The notes beneath the pieces were generated by a model, which had not been told where the DNA came from, ran no database searches, and worked only from the letters and a program-made list of their open reading frames with translations. DNA of 60,810 nt from the NCBI RefSeq assembly GCF_001949145.1, contig NW_019091439.1, forward strand, positions 1,065,581 through 1,126,390. Direction: 5' to 3'. Shown piece after piece: positions 1-11,668 of the stretch (its first letter is position 1; every line of letters starts with the position of its first letter). A program made the translations under genes and the position numbers. This DNA comes from Acanthaster planci (Eukaryota; Echinodermata; Asteroidea; Valvatida; Acanthasteridae).

Positions 1-1196
1 ATTGAATTTCTTCTTAAATGCATGTCCAAGTCATCAAGCCAGTGTACCAAGTTCTTGTTGAGCATGCAATAAACCAGATTGCCAACTAAACTTGGAAAAT
101 AGTCTACAAGTATCACATATGAATTACTTCATTAAACAAGCACACCTTTACTTGAATAAAAAAATCAACTGTTAGTTTCTGTTTTTTTCCTAACCATAAT
201 TGCAGAATATCCAGCAGTCCTACAACTTCAAGTCACATTACAGAAACATTTAAAGCTCAAAATTGAGTTCGGTACAATTTTCAAAATATCAAGTTAACAA
301 AGTTAACTAATGCAATCATCAGTTCAGATAACACCTGAAACAAAAGCAATTCAGAATCCGACTGCAAGGATTGCAATTTACAGTGTCTGGTCATTGGAAC
401 CACAAGGCTAATACTTTCTAGTTCAGTACAAACACCTGTTTCAAAAGTTACAATTTCATACCATATAGAAAGGCAATATGAATATCATAAACGTGAAAAG
501 GCAGTGTAATGAAGCTGTAAGTGGTGCAAAAATACAAGTGGTTTCTGTGTAATACATTGAGCAAAGCTCAGGACTTCTCGATATGCACTTGAACTTCAGC
601 CATTAATAACATATTTATCAACAAAAAGGCCATCTAATATTTGACCTCAACAAATATGAACCTTGAACTACACTGTTCACCTGGAGACTGCACAAAGGCA
701 CTACCCCCCCAGGCAGGCAAATCTCACTGTTGAACACTCTTAAACAACTTTACACAAGGTCTTACACTTATCAGACACGTACCATAAAATAACAGAAAAA
801 CATTTAAGTTATAGCATTGGGCCAGCGACCAGTCCAGATTTTACAAAGATTTGATCGCTGTGGGTACATATCATGTTCAGTCAGTTGAGTTACTCCATGC
901 AGAAATGAGATTACCATCAGTACGCTCTCTGTGCATGTTTGCATTTTATGCGACCAATTTGGGATCAACTGATAACTGAAAGAGGCCACATATGAGGTTT
1001 TCTCAGACCCATCGACATCTGAAGATGAACTATAACCTACATCACTTTCAGTCTTATTGCCAAGCTCATTATATTATTATAAGCTCATTATATATAATTA
1101 TATTTTCAACAATTTGAGATTCAAAGCCGTCCTCAACCTCGGTTGACACAAGAGGAGGGTCACTTGGGTTCCCTGCTTTTTCCTCTGCCTTGACGG
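1..1196. other. Non-coding sequence, no gene recognised
   Basis: I see no convincing gene here. The stretch is AT-rich. A 61-codon minus-strand ORF (804-989) has no recognisable similarity. It may include remnants of the element whose Gag-like ORF follows, because it lies downstream of that ORF on the same strand, but nothing in it could be identified. Confidence 0.4.
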
Positions 1197-1724
1197 TTAA
1201 TGCAGAAACCAAGTTTTCGTGAGAAAACCCACAATACAGTTTTTTCGACCTGGGGTACTGTTTACCTCTTCATTTCCGTTATACTGGCACTGAACACAAT
1301 TTTGAATATCATCTTGCTTCGCACAACATGAGAGAGAAAACTGATGCTGCTTCCGAGCATAAAACTTTGCTCTGAGAGAATGAACAGATTCTTGAGAACC
1401 AAGTCTTGCACTCAAAATTCCGATGATCTTGGACAAATCTCTACGATATTCTGGAGGACTACACAATACTTCTTCTCTGGCAACGCCTCCCAAATGGTCA
1501 AGAACTGCTGTGACCTTTGCAATACCCTCAAGATGAAATTCTCTGCAATACGATTCAAACTCGTCCAACCAATCTGCCAGGGAAAGGTCCCCTATATTTT
1601 TGGGTCGGCCACAAAATGTTGGTAGGCTCACTTGCACGTTTTCACAAATCATGGTTTCGAGCACGTCAACTAGAGTCTTTCGCGACTGCACAATAATATT
1701 TATGAGGGCTTCTGCGGATGCCAT
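1197..1724 (-). pseudogene. Retrotransposon Gag-like / PNMA-like ORF, C-terminally degraded
   Basis: This 175-codon ORF begins MASAEALINIIVQS. Residues about 30-125 look like the capsid part of LTR-retrotransposon Gag and of Gag-derived PNMA-type proteins: a short 'LPTFCGRPKNIGDLSLADWL' lead, a WLDEFESYCREF helix, a hydrophobic VLDHLGGVAREEVL helix, then D..KIIGILSARLG and LRAKFYARKQ. After roughly residue 127 the pattern is lost in a cysteine-containing tail with no clear CCHC knuckle. A GAAGAG/GTAAAC junction near the end could be a splice donor, so the real C-terminus is uncertain. No pol ORF is visible next to it. I read it as a Gag fragment of a Ty3/gypsy-like element. A domesticated gene is possible but unsupported. 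Confidence 0.6.
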
Positions 1725-3440
1725 ACTTTCTCATGTACAGACAACAGGCAGCATAAGATAATGTTACATGTGCACAGTAATGTAGTAACCGATTTACGCA
1801 ACAACGCTCAGTAATTGTAGAAGATTACTCAACACAGTGCAACTACTATTCAGCTGCAGCGAATCCCCACCACTAAACAGTGGGGAATAAAACAGTGACA
1901 CTTTGTATCTTCAGAAAGGTTAAAAAATGACCAATGTTAAAGGGTTTCTCATACATGAAAACCACATAGAAAAATCGCCCAATAGACTCTCTCGTATTTG
2001 AAGGTAACGGGTCGATAAGAATGATCACAATACAAAAAGGGATTTACTAGAGCATTGGACCTGTCAGTCAATAAAAGCTGCCCTGGAACGAATCAAGGAA
2101 TGCAAACACACATATCCCGTTTAATACTGGGTGGAAGCATGTAAATGTACGTGGATTAAATACACACAGAATGCCAACAGCGTTGGCACAAAATGCTGTT
2201 CCACAAAGGGAAACCTTAATATAAAAATCTTTTCCCTCTTTAATACAAATGCAGCAGAAAAAAGTGATGAATCCGCACACAGCTATGAGACTGACAAGCC
2301 CAGCCCAGTTGCCCTCATTACAAAACTATGTACCAGATGCACGAGTACTGTGCACAAAAAACAGAGATCTGCAATGATAAATACCACTTCAACTACACGA
2401 CAGCGCATAAATTTGCAGACACTTAAAAAGGTACCAGTGCACCACTGATATACAAATTTATCAACATATCATGGAAAGGCTACCAATATGCCACTCTGAT
2501 ACCGGAGGTTCTGGAAAGCACCAGCCAATGTATCAGCTGGAGCTTGATTGGATTTCAAAATTGCATCAGCAATACTTTCAGGTAAAGCCATGATTTGTGA
2601 CCACGCTACATGTGTAACCAATAGAGTATATAACTCTTGAGTCAATAACAATACACGTAAAATGTTGGCATAACAATAAACAGTCTATGTAATAAGACTG
2701 TAACTATAGAGGCAGCCGCTGCTTCTGTCTTACCAAGTCAAACTAAGCACAAACCCGACAGGGTTATCGCGTTGTCTCAGTGCGAGCAGCCCTTTGTGTG
2801 CAACTATTGTGTGCAACCTGCGCTATTTCCCCATCAGCTTTGCTCATCCTTGCGAGGGACATTTCTCGTCCGAGCAAATTAACGAGCCTGTGTTATAATT
2901 ATCATACCTTGAACAATTAATATAATTCCCTAATCAGAATGAGAATATAAAGATCAGACGGAAAATGTCTTTTCTGCCTTCAGTGCCATCAGTATCGGCG
3001 TTGATCTTTGTACTGTGCTTTGCAAATTATGACGATTAATCGACGTTTTCTAGCATAACACAAAATAGTATGAAACTGAACTAAATAAGGGATTGTTAAC
3101 GATCCCCCAAAAGCAAATAGACTATGATAAAAGAACATGTTATATTCCAAGGAGCACAGTCGATATGATCAAAGGTAAAGCTCGGTGCTTATAGGAACCG
3201 AACTTTACGGCCTACTTCTCGGGGAAAAGTTGGAACCCCTAGCCCACAGTCGACTGAAAAACTTACGAGCTGCAGTGCGGGTCTTGGTCCCGTAACACTA
3301 CATACAAAAAGCGCATCACTGGGCTGGCGCCGCCAGGACCACATACATCGACAAGGCACGTGAACTAACGCCTTACTCAGACCAAACTTGTAGCAATCTT
3401 TTCTGTTCGACGCGCCCACAGTCGGATATTAAGAAAAACG
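1725..3440. other. Upstream region of the UGT gene; only an exon relic recognised
   Basis: Apart from a short relic of a UGT first exon (2709-2791, listed separately) I see no coding sequence. Short ORFs at 2068-2448 and 2469-2651 lack any recognisable motif. The 200 bases before the UGT start codon show no TATA box that I can defend. Confidence 0.4.
2709..2791 (+). pseudogene. Relic of a UGT first exon
   Basis: These 83 bases align colinearly with bases 3575-3658 of the functional UGT exon 1. They share GAGGCAG, CGCT, GTCT, CCCGACAGGGT, ATCGCGTTGTCTC and GAGCAGC with scattered substitutions and almost no length change. The corresponding residues are the GGSRYLSL...RQGHRVVSV stretch. Homology disappears on both sides, so this is a truncated duplicate and not a usable alternative exon. 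It keeps the same CGC (Arg) codon at the position where UGTs normally have the catalytic histidine. Confidence 0.6.
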
Positions 3441-6400
3441 ATGTCTCATACAATATTTGTCGTGTTGCTCTTGGGCTTGTTTTCTTTGGTCATTGTGCCG
3501 TCTCTGTCCAGCAACGAGGGCAATTCTCCGTCCGCAGAAAAGTACAAATTCCTGCTTTTAGGCTCCATTACGGGAGGCAGTCGCTACTTGAGTCTCGCCA
3601 GGTCCGGCCGAGTACTTGCCCGACAGGGTCATCGCGTTGTCTCCGTTGTGAGCAGCTCAATTCCGACACACATCTGGCAAAACGACGTCGGCGTGCTCTC
3701 CATTGTGGTCTTCAACTCGTCCTACGCAAAACACAATAGGACCGACGTGCTCGACAACATATCCAGAGTGGCCCTGGAGGGTCGCTTGCATACTTTCTTT
3801 GGTCCCTTGTTGAACGGAAAAGACCTGGAAGGTAAGCTGGATTTTATGACTATGCTCGTGCAAGAGTGTGACGACCTGTTGGGGAACTCAGCTACGATGA
3901 AACGACTTCATGAGGAGAGATTTGACATGCTTGTTGCGGACGACGTGACACCTTGCGGCCCACTGTTAGCGCAGGCCTTAGACATCCCTTTCATCCTCAA
4001 CAGTGGCTCCTTTATGGTTCCTTCTAGACAAGGATATTGGTATGTATACTGGACTGAATAAAAGGAGAAACTCTTGTCCTCAAAAATTTCGTATCTTGTT
4101 TATGTGTTCGAAGGGGTCGTGTTTGGTCGTATTCTGATGTTGGTGATGTTTAAATCAATATGAAGACATTTTTAGTCAATGGGTTAAAGGCTTCCAAAAT
4201 TGCTACAGAGACAATCATTTATTGACAAAAAAATGGTTGCAAAAACTTTAAACTTTAGATGTATAGTTCAACGCAACAAAATTGTCTCCCAAAGAGTTTA
4301 TTTGTGTATTGATTGCAGTAACAAACAACAAACTGAGTGACTTTGGTCATTTCATCTTGTCATTAACGTATGCACGGGTGGTTTTTCTTTCAATAATCTT
4401 TTCTCGACCGATCCCGCTAAAGAAGATATAAGAAACTCATTGAAACAAACAGGACAGCTGTGTATTCTGCTTGGGAAATTCAGATAGCGAATATATTTTG
4501 AAAACCATCTGCCCAACGCAAGCCCCTAATAAAATCAGTTACAAGGGCTTAGAAAAGTGTTAAGCAGAGCTTATTACATTTTATTTCGTAAAATGCATTT
4601 GGATGCAGTCTATCTGTACATTTCAGAGGCAAGGCTTTGCAGGCTTTTTATTTTGGCTTTCTGTTTGCCTGTACCAAACAGGCCCTCACTACTTACAGAG
4701 CAAAGCAAGTAGTTTTTAGGCCTAATAGGAAACGGGCTTCCACAGCTACAGCTAGGTTTATTGTCTACGCGTCTTTGCGTATTTCCAATAGAGGGATCCC
4801 AATACGACGCTTTTAGCGTCAGTGTGCGCACTTCCACGTTTGAAAACGAGGCTGTATGTGTCAGCTTCAATTCTTAATACGATCAGACGATTGAAAGTAA
4901 GGCGTTAAGACACAAAATACATAAAGGTATGTTAAATTCAGACATTTCAGGCTGCAAATTTTTGTGACTCGACACGAAAAATCAAAAGAAATAATAACGA
5001 CAACTGACCGCAACTAACGTACCTGCGATGGTCGTGTATCTTGTGCAGTGGGCGTGGTTTAAACTGAAGTGTCGTCACACTTACGAACCGGATACTCAAT
5101 TTACTGTGTCGACTCCGCGGGCGCGCGCAACGAAGTTCAACACAGAAAGCCTCGGTTTCGATGCAGATATGCGCAGACGGTGCTAATGTGAAATCCCTCT
5201 ATTGAGTGAAGACCTATAGCTAGACCAAGCTCTGGACAACAGACACGAATGCAGCCTTATAGATGGATTTCACATTAGCGCCGTCTGCGCATATCTGCAT
5301 CGAAACCGAGGCTCCCTGTGTTGAACTTCCTCGCGAGAGCGCGCGCGGAGTCCACACAGTATATAGAGTACCCGGTTCGTAAGCGTGACGCCACTTCAGT
5401 TTAAACGACGCCCACTGTACAAGATACACGACCATCGCTGGTACGTTAGTTCGCGGTCAATTGTCGCTATTTTTCTTTGGATTTTACGTGTCGAGTGTTC
5501 CTGAAAGACTCCTTCACAAACATTTTCAGCCTAAAAAGTCTGAATTCAACATACTTTTATGTATTTTGTGTCTTGACTCCTTACTTTCAATCGTCTGATC
5601 GTATTAAGAATTGAAGCTGACACATACAGCCTCGTTTTCAAACGCAGGAGTGCGCAGATCGGCGCTAAAAGGTCGTATTGGGATCCCTCTATTTCGAAAA
5701 CCCTAAGCTTCCATGGACCGAGTGAATACAACATTATGCATTTGAAGCAAGGTATGGGAAGGAGAGAACCCCCCCGCCTTTGTGTTGGTCAGTGTTTGAT
5801 CGGAATCTCAGGAATTCTTTACAGACTTCTAGGGGGAATGTGTTAGTTAACAATAGTCTAGAGTGTGTATAAGGATCGGACAGGTAAGGGGGGGTACCCC
5901 TCCGTCCCATATCTTGCCTGGTATAACATCGTCGGCTTGGTTCTTATTCCTGTATTTATCCAGGAACGGTCTTCCAGTTCATCCGTCTTACATACCGGAA
6001 CGTGTCATGGGGCTAACCGACAGGATGACGTTCCTACAGCGGGTTCAGAACGTCTTGGCCCATTACTACTACAGCTTTACCCATTTTTATGTAGGCTTGG
6101 CTGATTTCCGTGGCTATGATAAACTGAAGGTCAAGTACAACATCAAGCCAGAGATCAGTACGTTCGAGTCTTACAAACAAGCCCTGTTGCACTTTGCACA
6201 TGGGAGCTTTGGACTGGAATTTCCTCGTCCCATCCAGCCCAACATGGTATATGTTCTCCATAATGCCGGATCAGATCACAATCAAAAGGTTAGTGCTTGA
6301 GAACTTCAGAACATGTTTGAAAAAAAGTTTGAGAAAGTTTGGAACACCTCTGCTTTCATTCATCTGACACTGACGTATAGTAATTTTCGAAATATAAAGC

Positions 6401-9400
6401 CGCCTGGTGTATGAGCCGCAGAAGGCAAAACTCGGCAAATGAAAATTTAAAATGGATGTTTAAGCTGCACTGGCGTATAAGCCGCACACGTAGCGCTGAC
6501 GATCCAACCATTAGGGTCATCGTGCTGCGTGTTAAAGCGCCAATACAGCATGTACAGTACGTAAATGGTTCTACAACACGTGCAATCCTAATAAAAGCAA
6601 AATGCGAACGAGTGTCAATATAAGCATAACAAGTGAATTCTAAGTCCTGAAATTTAATAATTTTTGGCGGGCTGAATAGTTGTCCGGCGTGGGCTCTGCA
6701 TCGGCTCTTGCCTGTTATTCCAGCCAGTTATGCAGTCGGGACGTACAATAAAATCTCGGTAACTCGAAGTTAATTAGTTAGAAAGGTCGTTTTATCTCAA
6801 AGGCCGACTATTTCATGCCAAAAGAATAGGCTTTTACGTAAAATAAATACCTAATAACTTTCCACAATGCTACATCCGGTTATCTGGATGTTTCTATGTC
6901 GCCGATCAAAATGTACTGACAGGCCATATGTTGAGGAGATCCGCTTAAATTCTTTGTTTGAGGATGCCAAGGCAAAGGAAGACAGAACACTGGAATGGAA
7001 GAGTTCACTCGCCCACCGCACTATCTTGGCGGGTATTTGTTATACATTTCTAGAGGGCTGGGCGGGGTGCCACATAAACTACGGTGTCCCCCAAAACACG
7101 CTTCCCTACAAAACAACACCGCCAAATCGCTTCAAAAATGAAAACTCCGCCGCAAGACCTTTATTCCAGTTGAGTCATCACATTGGAACCGCTTGTGTTA
7201 TTTGCAAGTTGCACGCAGTGCCCGCGGCACACGCACTGCATGCAGTCAAACCCTGTTTTCAGGCAAGCTTGACTGCTACCGCAGACCATTCAATGACAGT
7301 CCCATCGCTGACTCTTTCCGATAATCATGTGACCACAGAATTGTTGTCATCCCAAACCAAAGTGAAAAATATTCTGTGGCATCTCTCGCTGAACGCGATC
7401 GGTGAAAAGACGAAAGATCTGCCACACAAAGATACACCACTGAAGCCGTTGATTTTTATTTAACGGTAGACAGACATCTTTAGGTTATAACAATAAAAAA
7501 TCATCAGTAAAGTGATTATTCGTCTGCAAAAAATACATCATGGGCATGAATAAAAACAGGAAAATAATCGCCAAAAATGTTGCTACAACAGAGCAAGTAA
7601 AGTTGAAGATTACGTACACATTGCATGTACATGAATGTGTTTCGTGACTCTTTGACTCGGGGCATTCAGTTAATAACTCGGAATCCGGACGACTCGAATT
7701 TTCATTTATTCTCTGAGGTTCGAGTTTTTAGATGTATTAAACGGTAACCAACGAAAATGTGACTGCACCACCTGCATGTGGTGCACTAGGCCCAGGCGCG
7801 GCTTTTGTGACTGATTTTATCCTTCAAGGTTTGCCGTATAAGCCGCCCAGCGTATAAGCCGCAGAAACATTTTTCAGCGTGAGAATCAACATGTAAGCCG
7901 CGGCTTATATTCTGAAAAATGAGGTACATAAATCAGTTTTAAGGCTTATAGTCATTTCAATTGTGTGAGAAAAAATAATCAAAGTATGTAGGGTTTGCCT
8001 TAGGTGCGCAGACTAAAGAAAACATTTTTTATGATGGCAGTAATTATTCTTCCTGATAAATTTAAATCTGTTGACGGTAACCATGGTATTAATTACTCTG
8101 TCAAAGATGAATAGGCCCTATTTTTCCCTAATGAAATATATACATAATCATGTTTCAAAACTTCTGGTGTTTTCGTTTCTGTTCTGAATTTCCAGTTGGA
8201 TGGGGAAGTTGCCAAGTTCCTGGACACGGCCCAGGATGGGGTGGTGCTATTCTCCCTTGGTTCTTTTGTCAACAAGATGAAAAGGGACCAGGCCCAAGTC
8301 TTTGCAAACGCATTCTCTATGCTACCTTTTCGGGTGCTGTGGCAGTCAGGCGCCAATCTGACGGGACTCAGCCTCGGGAACAATACGATGTTTGCGAAGT
8401 GGCTACCGTTGACACATGTCATGGGTATCACACTTATCTTTGTTTTTGCATATGATATCAAAATTCGTGTAGCCCCCTGGGTTAACATGGTGTACAATAG
8501 CCTAAATATAGAACAGCTCCTTTAATGCACGGGTCAGGATAGTTATCACGTAAGGACCATGAAATTAAAGTTTATTTGTTCCGCTATGGTGGGCATTTTT
8601 GTTCCGTCTGTCGTATTGGCTATGCGCTCACAGCGAAATCTGAACAAAGAGTTGTTGTTCTATTTGCACCAATAACTATACGTTGTATTCATAATCTCTA
8701 TTAATAAGCATCACATTACGGAGTTAAGAAGGAGGTCCAGTTTTAGTGGCAAGAGGAAACTGTAGTGACCGGAAAAAACTGCGAAAGCGAGTATGGACTG
8801 GAAACCAAATGTACTTGAAGCCTGGGCCATGAACTTGAACCCCGGCCTCAGAGCGAGGAAAGAACTGCCTCGCTTACCCGCTCTCCCCTCGCAAAAAGGG
8901 TCATTATGCATGACACACAGAAGGTCAAGGTGGAAGTAGACAGCGCTACTAGCACAATATGCAAATCCATTCGCACAGCTGAATCACGTGTTGAGTACAT
9001 TTAGGCCATGCTGGTTTTGCTCATTTTCCACGCTGTCCTTTAATATGGGCGTTATTTTGCGCATCTTCGGCAGCTATGATATTATTTTCACTAGAACAGC
9101 ACAGCATGACTTGTAAATCAAAATTAGTGGACTGCACAGCGACTTTTGCGCCGACAGGCAGTATAATTGTGCGGAAAATAAAATTTAGCCCGGAGCCTTT
9201 AATCAAGACGACCACTGCAATTATAATACATTGTATAAAAGTGTATTTATTCTGCATGCATACTTATTGAAACAGGATGCATCTAGGCCTACCAGTACAC
9301 AATTAGATGCAAGGGTACGTATATAGACGGGGGGGTGGGCAACAGGGATTATGGCTTCCTCCCCAAATAGGAGCCACTTGATATTTTCTAGTTCTTGCCC

Positions 9401-11668
9401 CGAAACAACTTTGGCCCCCTCCCCCGAAAATTTCGTATTGGATCGGTCCTTGGTCCTTCTAATTCCTGTGAAAAATCAGCATTAATGACAGAACAAGGCC
9501 ATTTCGGCCACACTGAAGATGGTGGATATACCTAATTTAGAATGGGAAACTTTTCAGACGGTTCGGGTGCGTTCGCTCATGCTACTCGTGTTGACTCCCA
9601 AGTGCAGAAAATGGTGCGTGCACATTACTCTCGGGTCAAGAGTATGAGTCCCGAGCTGAACCAAGAGAGGGCGCAAGTTTCCTAGCAACGTAGGCTCCTT
9701 TAGTAGGAATTGCACTTCCCTGGTTCACAATTGACCAAGAAACGCACGCGTTACGGTCGCATCGCTACCCAAAAATGAGCACTCCCAACCAACATGGCTC
9801 TTTCAACTGATGAGGGGGTGCTTCTGCCCGAGGCGGATACTCCTACCGACTTGCCGTTCGTGTGCTCGGTTAGCATGAATAGCACACACCATTTCTGGCA
9901 GCGTAAATACCTGTGGCACATGGCCTGTCCACTGTTGTTCGTGTCATTTTGATAAAATTATCTTCACACATTAGGGCAAATTCGAACGATGACTATAGTT
10001 TTCTATATATCGACAAACACTTCCTGGATGATGGATGGTTTAGATTAGCTAGTCGACTGTTAAGAACCAGGGGCATGGTGGCATCACTGGTTATCGATAG
10101 CCGATTTCATTTATAACACACCTGACTCACAGGAGGCGCGCGCTCTTGAATACCTATTTAAAAAGGTGGCCAAAAACCTGCTAAAAAGATTGCCGAAATT
10201 CAAACACGCCAAGATTTCAGAATGAAAGAAATTGATACCACAGCAGAAGTTGCTGTCTTCGATATAACAAAACATTCATGCATATGGCATCCTGCTCCGC
10301 CATGTGGTTGTTCAAAACAAAGTTTAATGTGTGTTTTTTTTTGCGCGAGACCTCGGGAAATGAGTTAAAGCGTACATAGCGACATACTAAAAGGAGTGCA
10401 GGTTATCAGGCACTGTGCCTTTCGTGTGGTACGCCTTGACTGCATGAAGGCTACACGCCTAGAGCTGAATGCAGATTTTGCTGGTTTTATGACATTACTG
10501 TTTAACTTTACACGTATAGGCGCCTTTCCATATGTACGTTTTTGGGTACGTTGCGTTCATGCGTTTCACTTTCACGGACTTAAAAATCGACCCCTTTATA
10601 TAACACGTGAGCGTTGTGTTCGGCCGTCAAAATCGCCCCAAGAGCGATTTTGACTGATACAAAACACTTGGCGCAAGTGTTGACGTGCATAATTATGGAA
10701 AGGCGCCTTTATGTACTTGCCAACGTGCACTGATGAAATTGGGCCCCGTTTATATCCACATTTAAACAGAACACGCCAACGTCAAAGTGTTCGTAACCCA
10801 CGCTGGATCGTTCGGTACGAACGAAGCAATGTGGGCCGGACTGGCAATGGTGGGGATACCACTCTTTGAGGACCAAATGGACAATATGGTCCGTGTCGAG
10901 GCACGAGGTGCCGGCCTGACGCTGGACATTGCAAGCCTCACATCGCAGACTTTGAGCGAAACTATCTGCAGAATCATGACGGAGCCCAGGTAAGAAATGA
11001 TACTGTTTCATGGGTGGTCACAGAAATAAATTATTAAGTCGTCAATCTACCGACCAACCAAGAAAACAAACTTGCAAGACTGATAGCAGCATATTTGAAA
11101 AATGAACTTCTTTAAGGACATTGAAGCACAAACGCCAAATATGTCTCCAGGGAGGTTATTACTCCAAGAACACGTGCTTCTTGGTGCAATTTTTTACATC
11201 AATTGCGAATGTATGGAAGTCTTGTAGCGAATGAGCGATAGAGTTAAAACTCATTTGCTAAAAAAGTGGTCATTATAGTTTACCTTATACTGAAGTCATG
11301 GTTCATTCACAGAAACAAGGCAATAGTTGTAGCCCACAGATGCATTTGTACCTACTTTGAAAACAACTTTCTTCAGATTCCGCAAGAACGCACAACGTGT
11401 CTCGAAGATCATGCGCGACCTGCAGAACACGCCCAACCCAGAAGAGAACGTGGCTCGCTGGATCCTACACGTGACTAAATTCGGCGGAGACCACCTGCGA
11501 CCCGCCGTTCTGGATTTGAACTTTGTCCAGACGTATCTTCTAGATGTTTACCTCTTCATTGCACTGGTTCTGGCCTCGGTTATCGTGATCAACCTGTCTG
11601 TGTGCCATTTCTGTTGGAAGTGCCTGCGCGGGAAAGGCCCATCAGGTGGCAAGTTTAAAAAGGAATAA
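3441..11668 (+). CDS. UDP-glycosyltransferase (UGT, GT1 family), five coding exons
   Basis: Exons 3441-4039, 5964-6288, 8196-8424, 10770-10989 and 11377-11668 join into 1665 bases (554 residues plus stop). Every junction is GT/AG and every phase agrees. The family (usually about 530 residues) transfers sugar from a UDP-sugar to small lipophilic acceptors in the ER lumen. The signal peptide is residues 1-24 (FVVLLLGLFSLVIV). The acceptor half contains GGSRYLSL and RQGHRV, with FDMLVAD (Asp167). LTDRMTFLQRVQN comes early in exon 2, and GVVLFSLGSFV and LPFRVLW are in exon 3. The UDP-sugar signature spans exons 3-4: KWLPLTHVM, VFVTHAGSFGTNEA, MVGIPLFEDQMDN. A membrane helix (LFIALVLASVIVINL) and the tail KFKKE, a KxKxx-type ER-retrieval signal, follow. 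Odd points are Arg48 where the catalytic His is expected and HAG in place of HGG. The specific substrate cannot be read from the sequence. Confidence 0.92.
4789..5201 (-). mobile_element. TA-flanked MITE, copy A (inverted)
   Basis: This 413-bp element is bounded by TAGAGGGATCCC on the left and by ATCCCTCTA on the right, so its termini are short imperfect inverted repeats starting in TA. It is the reverse complement of copy B (5260-5691) over nearly its whole length and of copy C (59283-59715). Shared blocks include GTACGTTAG, ATCGTCTGATCGTATTAAG (here as its complement) and GAAACCGAGGC. It has no coding capacity. The TA ends suggest mobilisation by a Tc1/mariner-type transposase, which is an inference. 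Confidence 0.8.
5260..5691 (+). mobile_element. TA-flanked MITE, copy B
   Basis: This 432-bp element runs from TAGATGGATTTCACATTAG to TTGGGATCCCTCTA. It lies 58 bp from copy A in opposite orientation, so the pair forms an almost 900-bp foldback inside UGT intron 1. Copy C at 59283-59715 has the same orientation and can be aligned end to end. Confidence 0.8.
6289..8195 (+). other. UGT intron 2
   Basis: The donor is CAAAAG/GTTAGT and the acceptor is AATTTCCAG/TTGGAT, in phase 0. Most of the intron is the DNA-transposon-like element at 6381-7920. No host exon is seen in it. Confidence 0.85.
6381..7920. mobile_element. Decayed DNA transposon or MITE with 'TATAAGCCGC' termini
   Basis: The left end (AATTTTCGAAATATAAAGCC) and the complement of the right end (ATTTTTCAGAATATAAGCCG) match as imperfect inverted repeats. 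Both are followed by extra TATAAGCCGC copies: at about 6474 on the left, and at about 7834 and 7852 on the right. The interior holds a second pair of similar sequences, CTCGGTAACTCGAAG near 6756 and GGTTCGAGTTTTTAG near 7718, suggesting a nested pogo/Tigger-like element. A 198-codon ORF (6867-7463) lies inside, but I recognise no transposase motif in it. Confidence 0.5.
8425..10769 (+). other. UGT intron 3
   Basis: The donor is ATGG/GTATCA and the acceptor is TTTAAACAG/AACACG, in phase 1, rebuilding a Glu codon. The intron contains one copy of the 200-bp repeat (9644-9842). I see no further exon. Confidence 0.8.
9644..9842 (+). repeat. 200-bp interspersed repeat, copy 1
   Basis: It starts near CCCGAGCTGAACCAAGAGAG and ends near GAGGGGGTGCTTCTGCCCGA. 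The same blocks in the same order occur at 20275-20475, 26605-26810 and 29857-29985 (truncated), and as an inverted pair at 25085-25620. Shared blocks include TTTCCTAGCAACG, GGCTCCTTT, GAGCACTCCCAACCAACATG and GATGAGGGGGTGCTTCTG. There are no clear terminal inverted repeats and no coding potential. It resembles a SINE or MITE family that I cannot name. Confidence 0.7.
10990..11376 (+). other. UGT intron 4
   Basis: The donor is CCCAG/GTAAGA and the acceptor is TTTCTTCAG/ATTCCG, in phase 2, rebuilding an Arg codon. I see nothing else in it. Confidence 0.85.

Larger units (their letters stand above)
4040..5963 (+). other. UGT intron 1
   Basis: The donor is TTG/GTATGT and the acceptor is TTATCCAG/GAACGG. 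Phase 2 is kept across the junction, giving a Trp codon. The intron contains a head-to-head pair of MITEs (listed separately) and no exon that I can recognise. Confidence 0.85.

Noticed and set aside
5863-5963. N-terminal extension of the ORF containing UGT exon 2
   Set aside because: It lies upstream of a good acceptor, and similarity to UGTs begins exactly at the acceptor.
6867-7463. 198-codon ORF inside the transposon-like element
   Set aside because: No transposase or other domain could be recognised. It may be a chance ORF in G+C-richer DNA.
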